This document shows positions 43,851 to 56,113 of a DNA stretch of 64,000 bases, piece by piece. Position 1 is the first letter of the stretch. Every line of letters begins with the position of its first letter. The stretch is taken from positions 3,695,822 to 3,759,821 of the forward strand of contig CM047806.1 in the NCBI GenBank assembly GCA_026214975.1, given 5' to 3'. Position numbers and translations under genes: made by a program. The notes below the pieces were generated by a model. That model ran no database searches, was not told where the DNA came from, and saw nothing but the letters and a program-made list of their open reading frames with translations. This DNA comes from Gentiana macrophylla. Lineage: Eukaryota > Streptophyta > Magnoliopsida > Gentianales > Gentianaceae.

Positions 43851-45638
43851 TGTTAGGTGTAGTGCCTGAAAGACAATTTGTGTAAATGTTTTTGATAATG
43901 GATGACAGAATTTATCTCACCTTATTACTTGCTTTGTGCTTGTAAGTAATACACTGCTGCAAACCCTAAGTATATCAGTATGTAACCGCTTAACTTCAAA
44001 GTGTATGGATTACACGTGAGGATTGAGTTAGTGATGATATACTTAAAGCTGTTAGTCCGTGGTAAACTTAATCGAGTTTAGGGTCTCTTGATTAAAACAC
44101 CAATAATGCGCCTGAGAACACCTTAGGGTGTGATAGTCTTATCCGGTTTGTCGGTAGAGAGGTACTCACGTGGGGCATTTATATATGATGGCATTCATAT
44201 AGGATTTGGACCGAATTAATCTGGATTTCTCGATATAATTCCGTAATCGAGGAATCTTATTAAATCATTAGATGATCATATATGGATCAACCTTAATCTG
44301 AGGTGATCACAGTCTTTGCTTATCTCGGGGTAGTGTTTGATGTGTTAATTACGGTTCACTTAAATACGTGTTCCAAGCCACTTCTCGTTGGCACTATCTC
44401 CGATGAGTGAGTAGTTACGATTTTCATGAGACATTGAATCCATTCCTTCCTCGGGAAGTAGAGAGACAATCCCCTTATTTGTTAGCCCCGAGAAAGTGAT
44501 CGATCCCGGAGTTCACATTTGACTAATTAGCTACTAGTCGGATATGTGTACTAATTGATCATCGAGGGTTAATGGTAAATAAGGATAAGATATTACGAAG
44601 TCGGGTTCACGGAGACTTCCCACTCGAGAATGGGACGATCTATGGAAGTTAATCCGTATGTAGTGATTATATCAATGAACGCTTATTCACTCTACATGGG
44701 TTGAGTATAAATATACATCTATAATCGGTAGAGTTCGATTTCGGGTTTATGGTGGCGTAATCCCGAATTAATAATTAATGTACTTATTCATTCAATGAAT
44801 AATTAATTATTGGAGCTACTTGGTTATAGGTCCATGGTCCCCGATGTAAAACACATAATTCGGAATGATATTCTTGTTATTTGGGCCTCGGTGATGATTA
44901 ATTGGTTGAAGCTAATTAATTGATATGCATTGATATTATTTAGTTGAAATTAAATAATATAATAATGCATGAAAAACATTTACGTGGGCGCAGTGAAAAG
45001 CGTGTGTGGCGCCAATATGTCTTGGATTTTCCAAGAAATTAGTTTTCTTGGATAATGACATATTGTGTAATTAGTTATTTATTTGTTAAATCATTAATTG
45101 GATAAATAAAAGAAAATAATTTATTTATTATTTATCTCTTAACTATAAGGATAATTATATTTTCTTATTATAAGATTATAATTATCTCTTATTTTTATTG
45201 GATAATAATAATTAGAATTATCACTTTTATTTTGTTAAACCGATTGGGTATGAGTTTCTCTCTTGGATTTTGCCTATATAAAAGAGAGTTCTCTAGAGCC
45301 TAGGTGAAGAGAAGGCCACGAAATTCATAGAGAAAAAGGCTAAGGAGTTCGATCCTTAGCTCACTTGGTTGGAGAAAAACTTAGGGTTTTTCTCGGTTAC
45401 ATATCAAGGAGGTTCCAATTCCAAGAATCGGTGTCCACCAACCACCGTTTGGAGAACACATTGGAAGATCAAGGCTTCTCATCCTAAGATTAAAGCTTTT
45501 CTTCCTACTATTGGTAAGATAAACTTAACCCCCTTGTAGTAGTTTAAGTCCTTTAATTATGTATTTTGATTTAAAAGTCGTGATCCATCCGCTGCGCGTA
45601 GATCTAACTCGTTTAGATCTAAGATCCTACATCCTTCA
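43851..45638 (+). repeat. 5' LTR of the LARD
   Basis: 1,788 bp, TG...CA, ending directly before TG and the primer site. Confidence 0.93.
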
Positions 45639-45640
45639 TG

Positions 45641-45656
45641 TGGTATCAGAGCCAGG
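45641..45656 (+). other. Primer-binding site, initiator Met-tRNA
   Basis: TGGTATCAGAGCCAGG, the standard plant copia primer site, 2 bp after the LTR. Confidence 0.93.
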
Positions 45657-48600
45657 TTCCACGGTTTATATAGTCATAATCATAATTAAACGATTTAAAG
45701 GAGTGGAATTGCATGTAGGTAAATTTTATTTATTGTTTTATGCTTTGATAATGATTAATTGCTATGGTTGAAGAGATGGATTGGGGGTTGGCACTGTTTA
45801 CCCGTTAGATCTATTGTAAACTCATATAAACGATGAAAATTCATTCATATGAGTATAGGAAATTATGTAATTTATTTTTTATTGCAATTTTAATTTCCAG
45901 AAAATAGATCTGTTTAGTAACTGTTTAGTTATTCGTTTTTCCCGTTGATCGAGCCGTTGAAACGACGATTTCTCCGGTCAGAATCAAGATTGGAAGATGA
46001 TGAACGATTACACAAAATTTGGCGTCCATCGGAGTCCGTTTTGATATCCGTTCATTGCTGCAAAGAAGCTGGTGTAACAGAAAAATGCAGGATTCACAAA
46101 AACCCTACCTGTGACTTCCTCGAATTTCTGGGAGAGTTTGGACCGTTGAAACGCAAATCCGACCGGTCTTATTGATGAAAATGGAGTTTTTGACCTGGCA
46201 TAAAAAGTTTAGGTCGATCGGGATACATCTCAATTCCTGATCGTCCTCGGGAAGTCTTTGATGCGCTGCGGTAAGAGTCAGATTCAGCAGCAAGTTAGGC
46301 GGCTCACTGGAGAAAATTCACAAGTCAAAACTCCGATCCAACCGTCCATATTGAAGCCAGAGGAGTGAAGAACAGATCTGGAAAAAATCGTCACGATCCG
46401 AGTTCGTTTTGTTTCACGATCATCGAAGAATTTGAACAGCTGCGGATTATGTTAGAAAGTAGTAAACCCTAGTTAGGGTTTTGGTTATTTATTTTCTAAT
46501 AGATTAGATACGGGGGTGCCAACGGTCCATCTCGGTGTTTATTTTCCGCACTAGTATACATGTTTAGATTGTATGTGTAGAACCGGAAAATTGCCATGAC
46601 ATGCATCATATCATGAATTCCACTCCATATGCATACATGTAGCAATTAATTCGAGGAATTAGTTAGGCATGTATAAAACACGCAATTAGTTTTTATTAAT
46701 TGTTTGATATTAATTAGAAACTAATTAGGGTAAAAACCGAGGATCAAGGGTTTTGTCAATCGTCGAGGTTGAGTGATGGATTCTCGGTGAATCCGCTCTG
46801 CGAAAGCATAGGAGTAAAATTCGAAACCTCGTGGTTAAGGTGTTGGATTCTCGGTGAATTCCACCTTACATAGAGCGAGATTACATTTTTGTTCCGTAGT
46901 GTCTACGTGAAAAGTTTGATGTTTAAGGATTGGATAATCACGGGCAAACATGGTTGAAAGTGGTTTAACCACGGTTGGGTGGTCAGCAGTAGCTACGGCT
47001 CGATCGACTTCACCTCCACGTGTGGCGTTTGCCGCAGGGGTCCGGAAGGTGAGCCATCCGACGAGCCACTACGGCTCAGCGGAGCTCCCCGTCAGTCATG
47101 ACCCGTCCGGCGGCCACATATGTTCCAACGAATAGGTCGGGTGGGCTAGCCCACATAACCGATACCATTCGGGCCTATGATTTATTGTTCCTTAATGTAA
47201 CATCAAGTCCAAAAGCGTGATCGATAAACCCACCACTTTTTCAAAATATTGAGTGGGGCGGGAGAGGCGGCGGCCGACCCACGGCCTCTACTTGTTGACT
47301 CAAGCACCGTGAGAGAATGGTGGCGCCTCGTGCGGCTTTGATTTCGCCCCCAAGGAAGGCCTTCACCGCTATCAAAATTCAAGGCTTGGTCTCGAAAGGA
47401 TAGGATTTTGGGTACTCGCGGGTCACCGACCGACCCTAGGCGGACACACTCGGGGTCTACCTAAAAATCTGAGGCAGTAGGTCACACTCATAAAAAAAGG
47501 TATTTTGGTAGTACCTTGGTTTGAAAAAGGAAAGGTGATTAACGATCACAAATGAGATGTTCGATTCTCAATTTGATCCTCAATATTAATCGAAACCCTT
47601 TTGACCTACCCTAAGGCGACTTTGAGGCATTAGATTAAATCCTTGGAGCAGTAGGATAGACTATAAGTACTTAGTTTATGTTCTAAAATTTATTAGTAGT
47701 GTATGATTTGGATTTATTTTACATCAATTTTATTTACAACTATTATATATATCTCTCAGGGTGCTAGGCGCTAGTGTAAAATTGACTAGTAATGACTTCG
47801 TTAAAAGTGGTAAGTAACTAGAACGTTGTACTTATTGATCTTACATGCGATTAATTTTTGGAAGAGATATTTCTCTTGAGCCTTCAAGACTTAAGTGGCG
47901 TAAATAAGTATGTCACTGCTTTGTCACTCGTGTTGAGCGAGAGACAACCATAGTTAGTTTGAAAGATGATTGGGACGATAGAATTCTTCTAGTGAATTTT
48001 AATTGTGTAGTGTCTACACGAGAAATTTTCTAATAGAAAAATTGGAGAATCATCAATTAAAGTGTCGCTAGTTAGGCGGTATTTGGAACCGATAAACTAG
48101 TGGGAGCTTTTATCTTATGTTTTTCTAATTTATTAGAAAATTAGTCCCATTTGGGTAACGCTTTCATTAGACATCCCACAGTTCACGAGTAGTGTCTACT
48201 CAAACGAACTGCTAGTTCAAGACTGTTTCCTTTTAAGGAAAGTTAAGAATGGGAAAGAATGTCTATAAGTGTTAATCATCTTAACTAAAGTTTTGAGGCT
48301 AAACCGAAACATTAAGTAAAGAAAGTATAGGATAAGGAAAGTGATTTCGGATCACTAACCAATGAATCCTTAGCAACTTTCTTAACCGAGTAACTCGACT
48401 CGGGAGCTAAGTTTTTTGAAAGAACAAGGAAGCTATGCATTAACAATTAATAAAGTAGACAACGGGCAGTAATTTCAGCTAGAATAGTGGGAGTGATATA
48501 AGGAAATGAATTTCGGATTCTATCCTTGAATATCACGAGAAAAATTTATTTTTACATTTCTGATTCGTTGAAACAAATGGATTCACATTCATCTCGATAC

Positions 48601-51202
48601 TACTGATTTGCCTTAAACAAAGTGAAGATGACATTTGTAGTGCTGAATCGAGACTTGGACTTTTGTTTGATAAAGAGCAGAACCACTAAGAAAAAAGTGA
48701 ATAGGTATGTGTAACACATCTAAAACTATTAAAGGTAAAAGGTTTCCGTATTAAGATAAACGACCCTTCAATATCTATTAATTAGTGCATATATCCTAGA
48801 GATAAGACCTGATGACTGGCTAAGGGTGATTCCTATCTCCCAGTTTAGGAACACTATCTCAAAGGAACAATGACTAAGTTTCCTTTCAATCGGGAGAGGG
48901 TAATAGATTTGAAGTGGTAACATAGCTTGTTCATCATAACCTTCGGGGTCTAGTGAGAGATACAAGCTAGTGGGAGATTTTGAGTGGTGACATTTTGTCT
49001 GATAACTACTCGAAACACGGTTTAGTTTATCGAAAGAATACGAGGAGAAGTCTCTGATTTTAGCAATGAATAGAGTATTCCATGCTCAAAAATAGGCTAT
49101 CGCATAGTCTTGGGACTGATGCTCGGCCTGCCTCCTAGTGGAATGTTTCTCACTGAGGTAGAAACCATAGACTTGCCCTATATAGTTATTGATGTGCTAC
49201 AATACACTGCTGAACTCGATTAAGATAATTGGTTGCAAAATAACGGGTTAACATTATTATGTAAACCGAGAAGTCTACCTAGAAGATGCTAGTGAATTTA
49301 TGGATAAGGAGTGAATTTGGTTCACACCACTTCCGTAAATGTAGGCATTTAGCACTTAATGCTTGAAGGTAGAATTTGGAGATTTTTGCATACGTTCTGT
49401 TATTGTGAATGTTTGTAAAATGTCTTAATGTGACGAGTGAAGGTTGGTTATAAGATTCTTGAAATCAGAAAGTGACGGTTGAAATGTCACAAGGCTTCTG
49501 ATAGAATCTATAAGTAGCGACCTTAAACCTTGGATTACGGTTACCCAAAGGTAGTTACTATCGATTTAATCGGACCACGTCCAACATCGGTTGTTGGTGA
49601 TTGCATCGATAAATACTACTAGATCTGAATGTCAATCCACCCAAGACGCAGTGGGAGTATGGTTTAACCGTTGACCCTTTGTGGTTTTGTGGACTTTACA
49701 GTCTGCTGGGGTGATTGATAACCTATGGCTCTTGGTGGGCTGTATAGGATTCTGATCGTAGAAGTTCGTTTGAAATACTTAACCCTGTAAATGGAGTTTT
49801 GATACTCCATTTTTGTTCAGCCTCTTGTAGAACCACCTGAGTGTCTCAGGCCCAGTGGGAGCAATTGGATCTACACGGAAAAGAGTCGAATGAATAGGAA
49901 AGTTTAAACTTCCAGCGCAAAGCTGAGTGGTATAGGGGTGATTCCCTGACAAGTAGAGAGTTAACCAGACCTTGAACTCTCTCACCACTCAGTCTTGCAA
50001 GATTTCGTTAGAAAGCGGAAAATAGGGGTGATACCCTGAGACTTTCTTGCCAAAAAAGCGGATTCGAATTCATTCGACGAGAAGGGTCTTAGTTAGAACA
50101 AGCGGCAAGATATTTGCCGGGGCTTATATCCTTTGTGGATTTAAGAGAACCTCTCGGTCATTTAAAGTCACATGTTTTAAAATATGTGGACTTGACGAGA
50201 ATATTGATAAGTCTTTCGTAGGATTTGGATATCAATATTGGTAAAGTAGTAGTATTAGTGTTATGAATGATAACTTGAAAGCAGTTGGAAACAACATGTG
50301 TGTGCTATCTGAAGTCGAGCCCGACGCGCCAAGATTCTCTGGGATGAGAGAATTGGACTATATTCTAAGAATCGATTCGGTCAAATTCACGAGAATGGGT
50401 CATTGGCTATTCCACCTATCTTATTGAATAAGATGATCATGCATATACGTATGCAAAATTCATCGAGAGTAGTCCTACCCTAACTCTCAGGAATGTTTCT
50501 CCAAATCTTCGGATAAAGTGAAAATGGGATAGAGTCTCTCTAGGATAAGGGCAAGTCAGCTTGACACGAGTCAATTGCAATCGAATCTTGGATTCGAGCA
50601 ATAAGTAGCGGTTTAGTACATCCTCAAGTATCTTTGAGAACGAGGAATCATATGCTTGTATATTCGGTGCAAACTTGAATATGATTGATTCTGCGATTCT
50701 GACTTATAGTCAGATTAAGGATGATCGTTGGGACGATCTCGGGCTCGATGTTTACTCATTGTGATGGAGCTATAGTGCGGAAAATCCAAAGCACCGCCAA
50801 TTTGACTTTAATTAATCGGATACTTAGCAGCTTTCAGAGCAGCTAGAGTGGCGATATAGCTCAGGAATTTCCTTCCTGATCTAGGAGTAATTCCAGTGTC
50901 TAGTGAGCCGATATCACTTCATTGTGAAGCTTGGTGAAGAGATAGCTTAAAAGGATCTTCGATCCTTTAGAGGTCAAAAGCATATTGAGAGAAGTACCGC
51001 TTTGATTAGATGGACGCGACGTTTGATCCTAAAGATCGTCTCGAGCCGACAACCTAAGCGATCGAGTGTACCAAGTCGAGTGCTTGGAAGTGGTACGGCA
51101 TTGAGGATATATCTCATCCGCTTTTAGAGCAAGTGGGAGAGTGTTGTGAATAAGATGAGAAAGGGTGTGCTCTAAAAACAATCGTTGCTTCTCATTTCAT
51201 GC
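45657..51202 (+). other. Non-coding interior of the LARD
   Basis: No recognisable protein domains in any frame. A GC-rich block lies at about 46960-47470. The octamer AGTGGGAG recurs at 48099, 48486, 48969, 49650, 49854, 51132 and 51204, the last one being the polypurine tract. 'GATTCTCGGTGAAT' occurs twice near 46780 and 46848. Confidence 0.8.
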
Positions 51203-51213
51203 AAGTGGGAGAT
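51203..51213 (+). other. Polypurine tract of the LARD
   Basis: AAGTGGGAGAT lies immediately before the 3' LTR, the expected plus-strand primer position. Confidence 0.85.
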
Positions 51214-52996
51214 TGTTAGGTGTAGTGCCCGAAAGACAATTTGTGTAATTGTTTTTGATAATGGATGACTGAATTTATCTCACCTTATTACTTGCTTTGT
51301 GCTTGTAAGTAATACACTGCTGCAAACCCTAAGTATATCGGTATGTAACGCTTAACTTCGGTGTATGGATTACGTGAGGATTGAGTTAGTGATGATATAC
51401 TTAAAGCTGTTAGTCCGTGGTGAACTTAATCGAGTTTAGGGTCTCTTGATTAAAACACCAATAATCGCGCCTAACACCTTAGGGTGTGATAGTCTTATCG
51501 GTTTGTCGGTAGAGGTAAATTACTACGTGCGGCATTTATATATGATGGCATTCATATAGGATTTGGACCGATTTAATCTGGATTTCTCGATATAATTCCG
51601 TAATCGAGGAATCTTATTAAATCATTAGATGATCATATATGGATCAACCTTAATCTGAGGTGATCACGAGTCTTTGCTTATCTCGGGGTAGTGTTTGATG
51701 TGTTGAATTTACGGTTCACTTAAATATGTGTTCCAAGCCACTTCTCGTTGGCACTATCTCACGATGAGTGAGTAGTTACGATTTTCTGAGACATGGAATC
51801 CATTCCTTCCTGCGGGAAGTAGAGAGAGACAATCCTCTTATTTGTTAGCCCTAAGAAAGTGATCGATCCGGGAGTTCACATTTGACTAATTAGCTACTAG
51901 TCGGATATGTGTACTAATTGATCATCGAGGGGTTAATGGTAAATAAGGATAAGATATTCAAAGTCGGGTTCACGGAGACTTCTACTCGAGAATGGGCGAT
52001 CTATGGAGGATTAATCCGTATGTAGTGATTATATCAATGGGCGCTTATTCACTCATGGGTTGAGTATAAGTATACATCTATAATCGGTAGAGTTCGATTT
52101 CGGGTTTATGGTGGCGTAATACCGAATTAATAATTAATGTACTTATTACATTCAATGAATAATTAATTGTGGAGCTCTGGTTATAGGTCCATGGTCCCCG
52201 ATGTGGCTTCTATAATTCGGAATGATATTCTTGTTATTTGGGCCTCAGTGATGATTAATTGGCTGGGCTAATTAATTGATATGCATGGGTATTATCTAGT
52301 TGGGCTAAATAATATAATGCATAGAAAAGGCATTTTACGTGGGCACAGTGGGCTTAGTGTGGCTAATAATATGTCTTGGATTTTCCAAGAAATTAGTTTT
52401 CTTGGATAATGACATATTGTGTAAATAGTTATTTATTTGTTAAATCATTAATTGGATAAATAAAAGAAAATAATTTATTTATTATTTATCTCTTAACTAT
52501 AAGGATAATTATATTTTCTTATTATAAGATTATAATTATCTCTTATTTTTATTGGATAATAATAATTAGAATTATCTCTTTTATTTTGTTAAACCGATTG
52601 GGTATAGGTTTTCTCTCTTGGATTTTGCCTATAAAAAGAGAGTTCTCCCCGAGCCCTAGGTGAAGAGAAGGCCACGAAATTCATAGAGAAAAAAGGCTAA
52701 GGAGTTCGATCCTTAGCTCCACCCGGTTGGAGAAAAACTTAGGGTTTTTCTCGGTTACATATCAAGGAGGTTCCAATTCCAAGAATCGGTGTCCACCAAC
52801 CACCGTTTGGAGAACACATTGGAAGATCAAGGCTTCTCATCCTAAGATTAAAGCTTTTCTTCCTACTATTGGTAAGATAAACTTAACCCCCTTGTAGTAG
52901 TTTAAGTCCTTTAATTATGTATTGTGATGTATAAGTCGTGATCCATCCGCTGCGCGTAGATCTAACTCGTTTAGATCTAAGATCCTACAACCTTCA
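51214..52996 (+). repeat. 3' LTR of the LARD
   Basis: 1,783 bp, mostly identical to the 5' LTR but with many 1-6 bp indels and a patch of clustered differences at about 52190-52380. Confidence 0.93.
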
Positions 52997-53935
52997 TTAC
53001 GTATAATCAGGTGCGCGCAATTCCCAAATACAACACAGATCTAGATCTCGCTGAAAGTCCCGGAAGATCAATTCAGGAGCCGACCTAGGAGTACTATATT
53101 GGTATTTCCTAACTACACATTTTAATTGAAACAGACGAGCAACGTAGCCGTAGCCATACCTACTAAGACAAGAAATTCAAGGTGGACAATCACACCATAA
53201 AGACGAGGCTAGATTGACGCGGCTAAAACCTAAATCTTAGCGTTTCTATATACGTAACGGATAAAATAGAGATTCATAAAGCAATTATATAGATCTACTA
53301 AAAACACGATTGTCGATCATACCAAAGTCATCTATAGATCACCAGATAACCGATCTGGGCGTGTGGATCCTTATAGACAAGGAATCCCCACTGCCTCATA
53401 GCGTATCCTTAGATCTACATCGTTCGGTGAAGAACGAACAACCTCAAACGATAAACAATAATTTGGGGGACTTAATTACAAAGAACAAAGAATAAATTAA
53501 TACAAGCAACTCACAAAATTGCTGCTGACTTGTATAAAAACTGTTCTGAAAAACTGAGGATTTGTGCTATGAAAAGTTGTATTGAAATTATATTGTGTTG
53601 TCTTATGTTTTGCTATGAAACAATGTTTTTATAAGCTGTAGAAACTAACTTAAAATCATATTTCCTAAACCCTAATGAAGTCTAGAACGCGTCGAGATAA
53701 CTCCGAGCCGATCCGCTCGATTTCGCCCAGCTCGCTCCCCATTCACTGCCAGCGAGTCCCCCAGCCTCTAATTGGCTCGCTGGCTTTTCTTGTATGTTAC
53801 TCCACTCCTCGTGCTGATTTGATGTTTATCTTTAATACGATCCGATTCTGCTCCAATTTATCTTGAGATTTACTTCCTTATGTCGGTAGATATCCTCCCG
53901 ATTTACCGTAATCTGTAAAATCAATAATTATCACA

Positions 53936-54110
53936 CAGTAAATCATATTTTAATAATAAAAATAGATAAATACCAAATTATATTCTATAAATCACATAAC
54001 ATTAAATAAACATTATAAACATGTGATTTAATATAAAATATATATTATTAAGCTCGATTTAAGGATAACTTTGATGACTTTTACGGGTATAATTTGACCG
54101 TCATCTTTTG
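53936..54110. other. AT-rich spacer, nothing recognised
   Basis: No frame or repeat end seen. Confidence 0.6.
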
Positions 54111-54114
54111 GGAA

Positions 54115-54793
54115 ATTACTTTATCTCACCATTACACGCCTAGACATTAGCTTCGTTGTACAACAGTTGAGCCAATTTCTGGTTGCCCCCACAGTTCACC
54201 ACTTTCATGCCGTCCAGCAGGTCTTGAGATACATTAAAGGTACCCCAGATAAAGGCCTTTTTTATTCAGTCGATAATTCTGTAGTTCTTTTTGCCTTTGC
54301 TGGTTCTGATTGGGCCACTTGTAAAGACACTCGAAGAAGCATTACAAGGTATTGTATGTTCATTGGTATTGCTTCAAGATATCTGGAAATAAAAAACAGC
54401 AGACAATGATTTCTCGAAGCTCCACGGAGGTGAATATAGATCATTAGCATTAGCTGCGTGTGAGATCCGATGGTTGTGCTATTTGGCACAAGATTTCAAG
54501 TGTCATTTTCCTACTCCTATTTTGATGCATTGTGATACTCGAGTGCAATCAATTTGGCTCGTAATCCTGTTTTCCACGAGAGAACGAAACACATCGAAAT
54601 TGATTCCCATGTCATACGAGAGAAGGTTCAAGCTGGACTTGTGAAGCTCATCCTGGTTTCTACGATGCACCAACTTGCCGACATATTTACCAAACCGTTG
54701 GATGGTCCCATTTTCTATTCCCTGTTAGACCAGCTGCAACTACACAGTCCGTCTTCGCCTCCCAAGTCCATCTTGAGGGCGGTATTAATGTAG
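54115..54793 (+). pseudogene. Ty1/copia RNase H fragment
   Basis: The plus-strand reading YLTITRLDISFVVQQLSQFL, VLRYIKGTPDKGLFY, GSDWATCKDTRRS, then after frame changes [20 protein letters not shown] and QLADIFTKPLDG, is the C-terminal part of a copia polyprotein. The stop is at 54791-54793. RT, integrase and gag are missing. The expected STSSAEAEY-type segment at about 54400 is out of frame. A purine-rich tract (TTGAGGGCGG, 54772-54782) overlaps the end, so a decayed 3' LTR probably follows to about 54990. Confidence 0.85.
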
Positions 54794-54908
54794 TATTACA
54801 TTAGTCTTTTATTATTTTTACACATTTTGTGGTGGATGATATAACCACATTTTTTTCCATTTATTTTCAGCAAGTATATGTAGTTGTAAATACTTGAACG
54901 TTAATTAA

Positions 54909-54948
54909 GAACAATAATGAAAAACTAAGAACAATAATGAAAAACACG
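54909..54948. repeat. 20 bp tandem duplication
   Basis: AAGAACAATAATGAAAAACT is followed at once by a copy differing in the last base. Confidence 0.85.
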
Positions 54949-55052
54949 GGGAAACTTTGCACCTTTACTTTCCTTTTGTCTCAATAAGCAAAACCCTAGT
55001 TTTCTTCTTAGAATTGGTAGATTTGCAGAAAAGTGAATTGAGATTCACTTCT

Positions 55053-55181
55053 TCATAAGTCATACCCGTATAGGAGTGAGTAAAGTTGTTGATGACAAGC
55101 AGAATAATTTGAGGAGGATAGTTTGATGGGTGTTTGGATGGTGGAATCGAGTGCTACAACTTGAGTATTGGAGGTTGTCAT
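55053..55181 (-). pseudogene. copia gag N-terminal fragment
   Basis: From ATG 55181 the minus strand reads MTTSNTQVVALDSTIQTP, then KLSSSNYSACHQQLYSLLYG and a stop at 55053-55055. The NY(S)-W/C-QLYSLLYG pattern is the start of copia gags, where a Trp is usual at the Cys. It lies about 80 bp from the primer site of the same element. Confidence 0.75.
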
Positions 55182-55261
55182 GGTGGCTGCAATGGAGTTT
55201 TGGTGGCAGGGGGAGGAAGAAGAAGATTGAAGTCAAAGATATCAATGAGGAGGAGCAAATT

Positions 55262-55480
55262 GCTCTGATACCATGATAAGTAAGAACATAAGTATAATTC
55301 TTTGATTGATACACGAGATTTACAAGTTTACGCTTTTTTGTATTTGTACAATGGAGTGTTCTAGAGATCCTACAATTAATGTAATGAATAAATAGAATAT
55401 TCTAAAATTAATACAAATATTCTATGATTAATAAAATATATTTATTTTATTTCCTAATAAAGCAAAAGCAAAAGCAAAAG
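55262..55480 (-). repeat. copia primer site and partial LTR, minus strand
   Basis: TGGTATCAGAGC on the minus strand (55262-55273) abuts an LTR edge (CTTATCA, TG at 55274 on plus). The LTR extends right through AT-rich sequence to about 55480, but its outer end is not identified. It belongs with the gag fragment at 55.1 kb. Confidence 0.7.
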
Positions 55481-55681
55481 TTGTTGACAAGGGAAAGATT
55501 TTTAATGAGTTTTCAATAATCATCATTCATCTATAAAACTTGTAACATGATTAATCCATTGTTGCATAAAATAAAATAAAAGAAAGACATAAGCACATAT
55601 TATTTGATGAAAACAATATTAGACACATGTTAAGGCATTAGGGTGTTGTTCAACCTTCACGCCATAGGTCACACCAATGTA

Positions 55682-55956
55682 CTACATCCGTCCCACAAAA
55701 AGTATACACTTTCTAAAATTCATTGTCCCGTAAAAAATGTCAATTTAGAATATTAATACATTATTTAATGCATTTTTTCCAAACGTACCCTTATAAAAAC
55801 ATTAAATGTTTATCTATTCATTTCATATTTTTCTAAAAGAGCATTTATTATCTGATGGGGGTATATATGTCCATTATGACTTAAAATACAACACATTAAT
55901 TAATTTCTTAATCTGTATGCACCATAAAAAAGGACACTTTTTATGTGACGGGGTGG
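55682..55956. mobile_element. Stowaway MITE
   Basis: The left end CTACATCCGTCCCACAAAAAG and right end ...CTTTTTATGTGACGGGGTGG are imperfect inverted repeats, flanked by TA on both sides (55680-55681 and 55957-55958). 275 bp, no frame. Confidence 0.85.
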
Positions 55957-56113
55957 TAATAAATTAACACTGGTCCAACTATGCAAAAGTCGAACCTAAA
56001 TAAAGTTTTTTTAATTTTTTAATTTTCTCTCTAAGTGAGAGCCCTTCTCTCTTCCTCTGAGCTTCCTGGTCCTCCCTGATCTCCATCCAGCCTTCGTGGC
56101 TCCTTCTTCATCC

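Larger units (their letters stand above)
43851..52996 (+). mobile_element. Copia-type LARD-like non-autonomous LTR retrotransposon (9,146 bp)
   Basis: LTRs of about 1,788 and 1,783 bp (TGTTAGGTG...CCTTCA) are flanked by a perfect TSD TTACG (43846-43850 and 52997-53001). A Met-tRNA primer site TGGTATCAGAGCCAGG at 45641 and a polypurine tract AAGTGGGAGAT at 51203-51213 complete the machinery for reverse transcription. The 5.6 kb interior has no frame over about 80 codons and no gag or pol motif was recognised. This fits a large retrotransposon derivative mobilised by a partner. The primer site type suggests copia enzymes. Inserted in the gypsy LTR, it is younger than that element. Confidence 0.9.
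43248..53935 (-). mobile_element. Gypsy 5' LTR interrupted by the LARD-like element
   Basis: LTR sequence runs from 43248 to 43850 and resumes at 53002 to about 53935. Joined, it is about 1.55 kb. The part next to the primer site has the Athila-type end (CCCTGTGGGATCGACC, ATACTACGATGG on minus). The outer end is taken at a CA near 53935 but is uncertain, because no matching second LTR was found. Confidence 0.6.

Noticed and set aside
55980..56045. TSD for the LINE (ATGCAA near 55981 and 61826)
   Set aside because: Only about six bases match and the rest diverges, so chance is likely.
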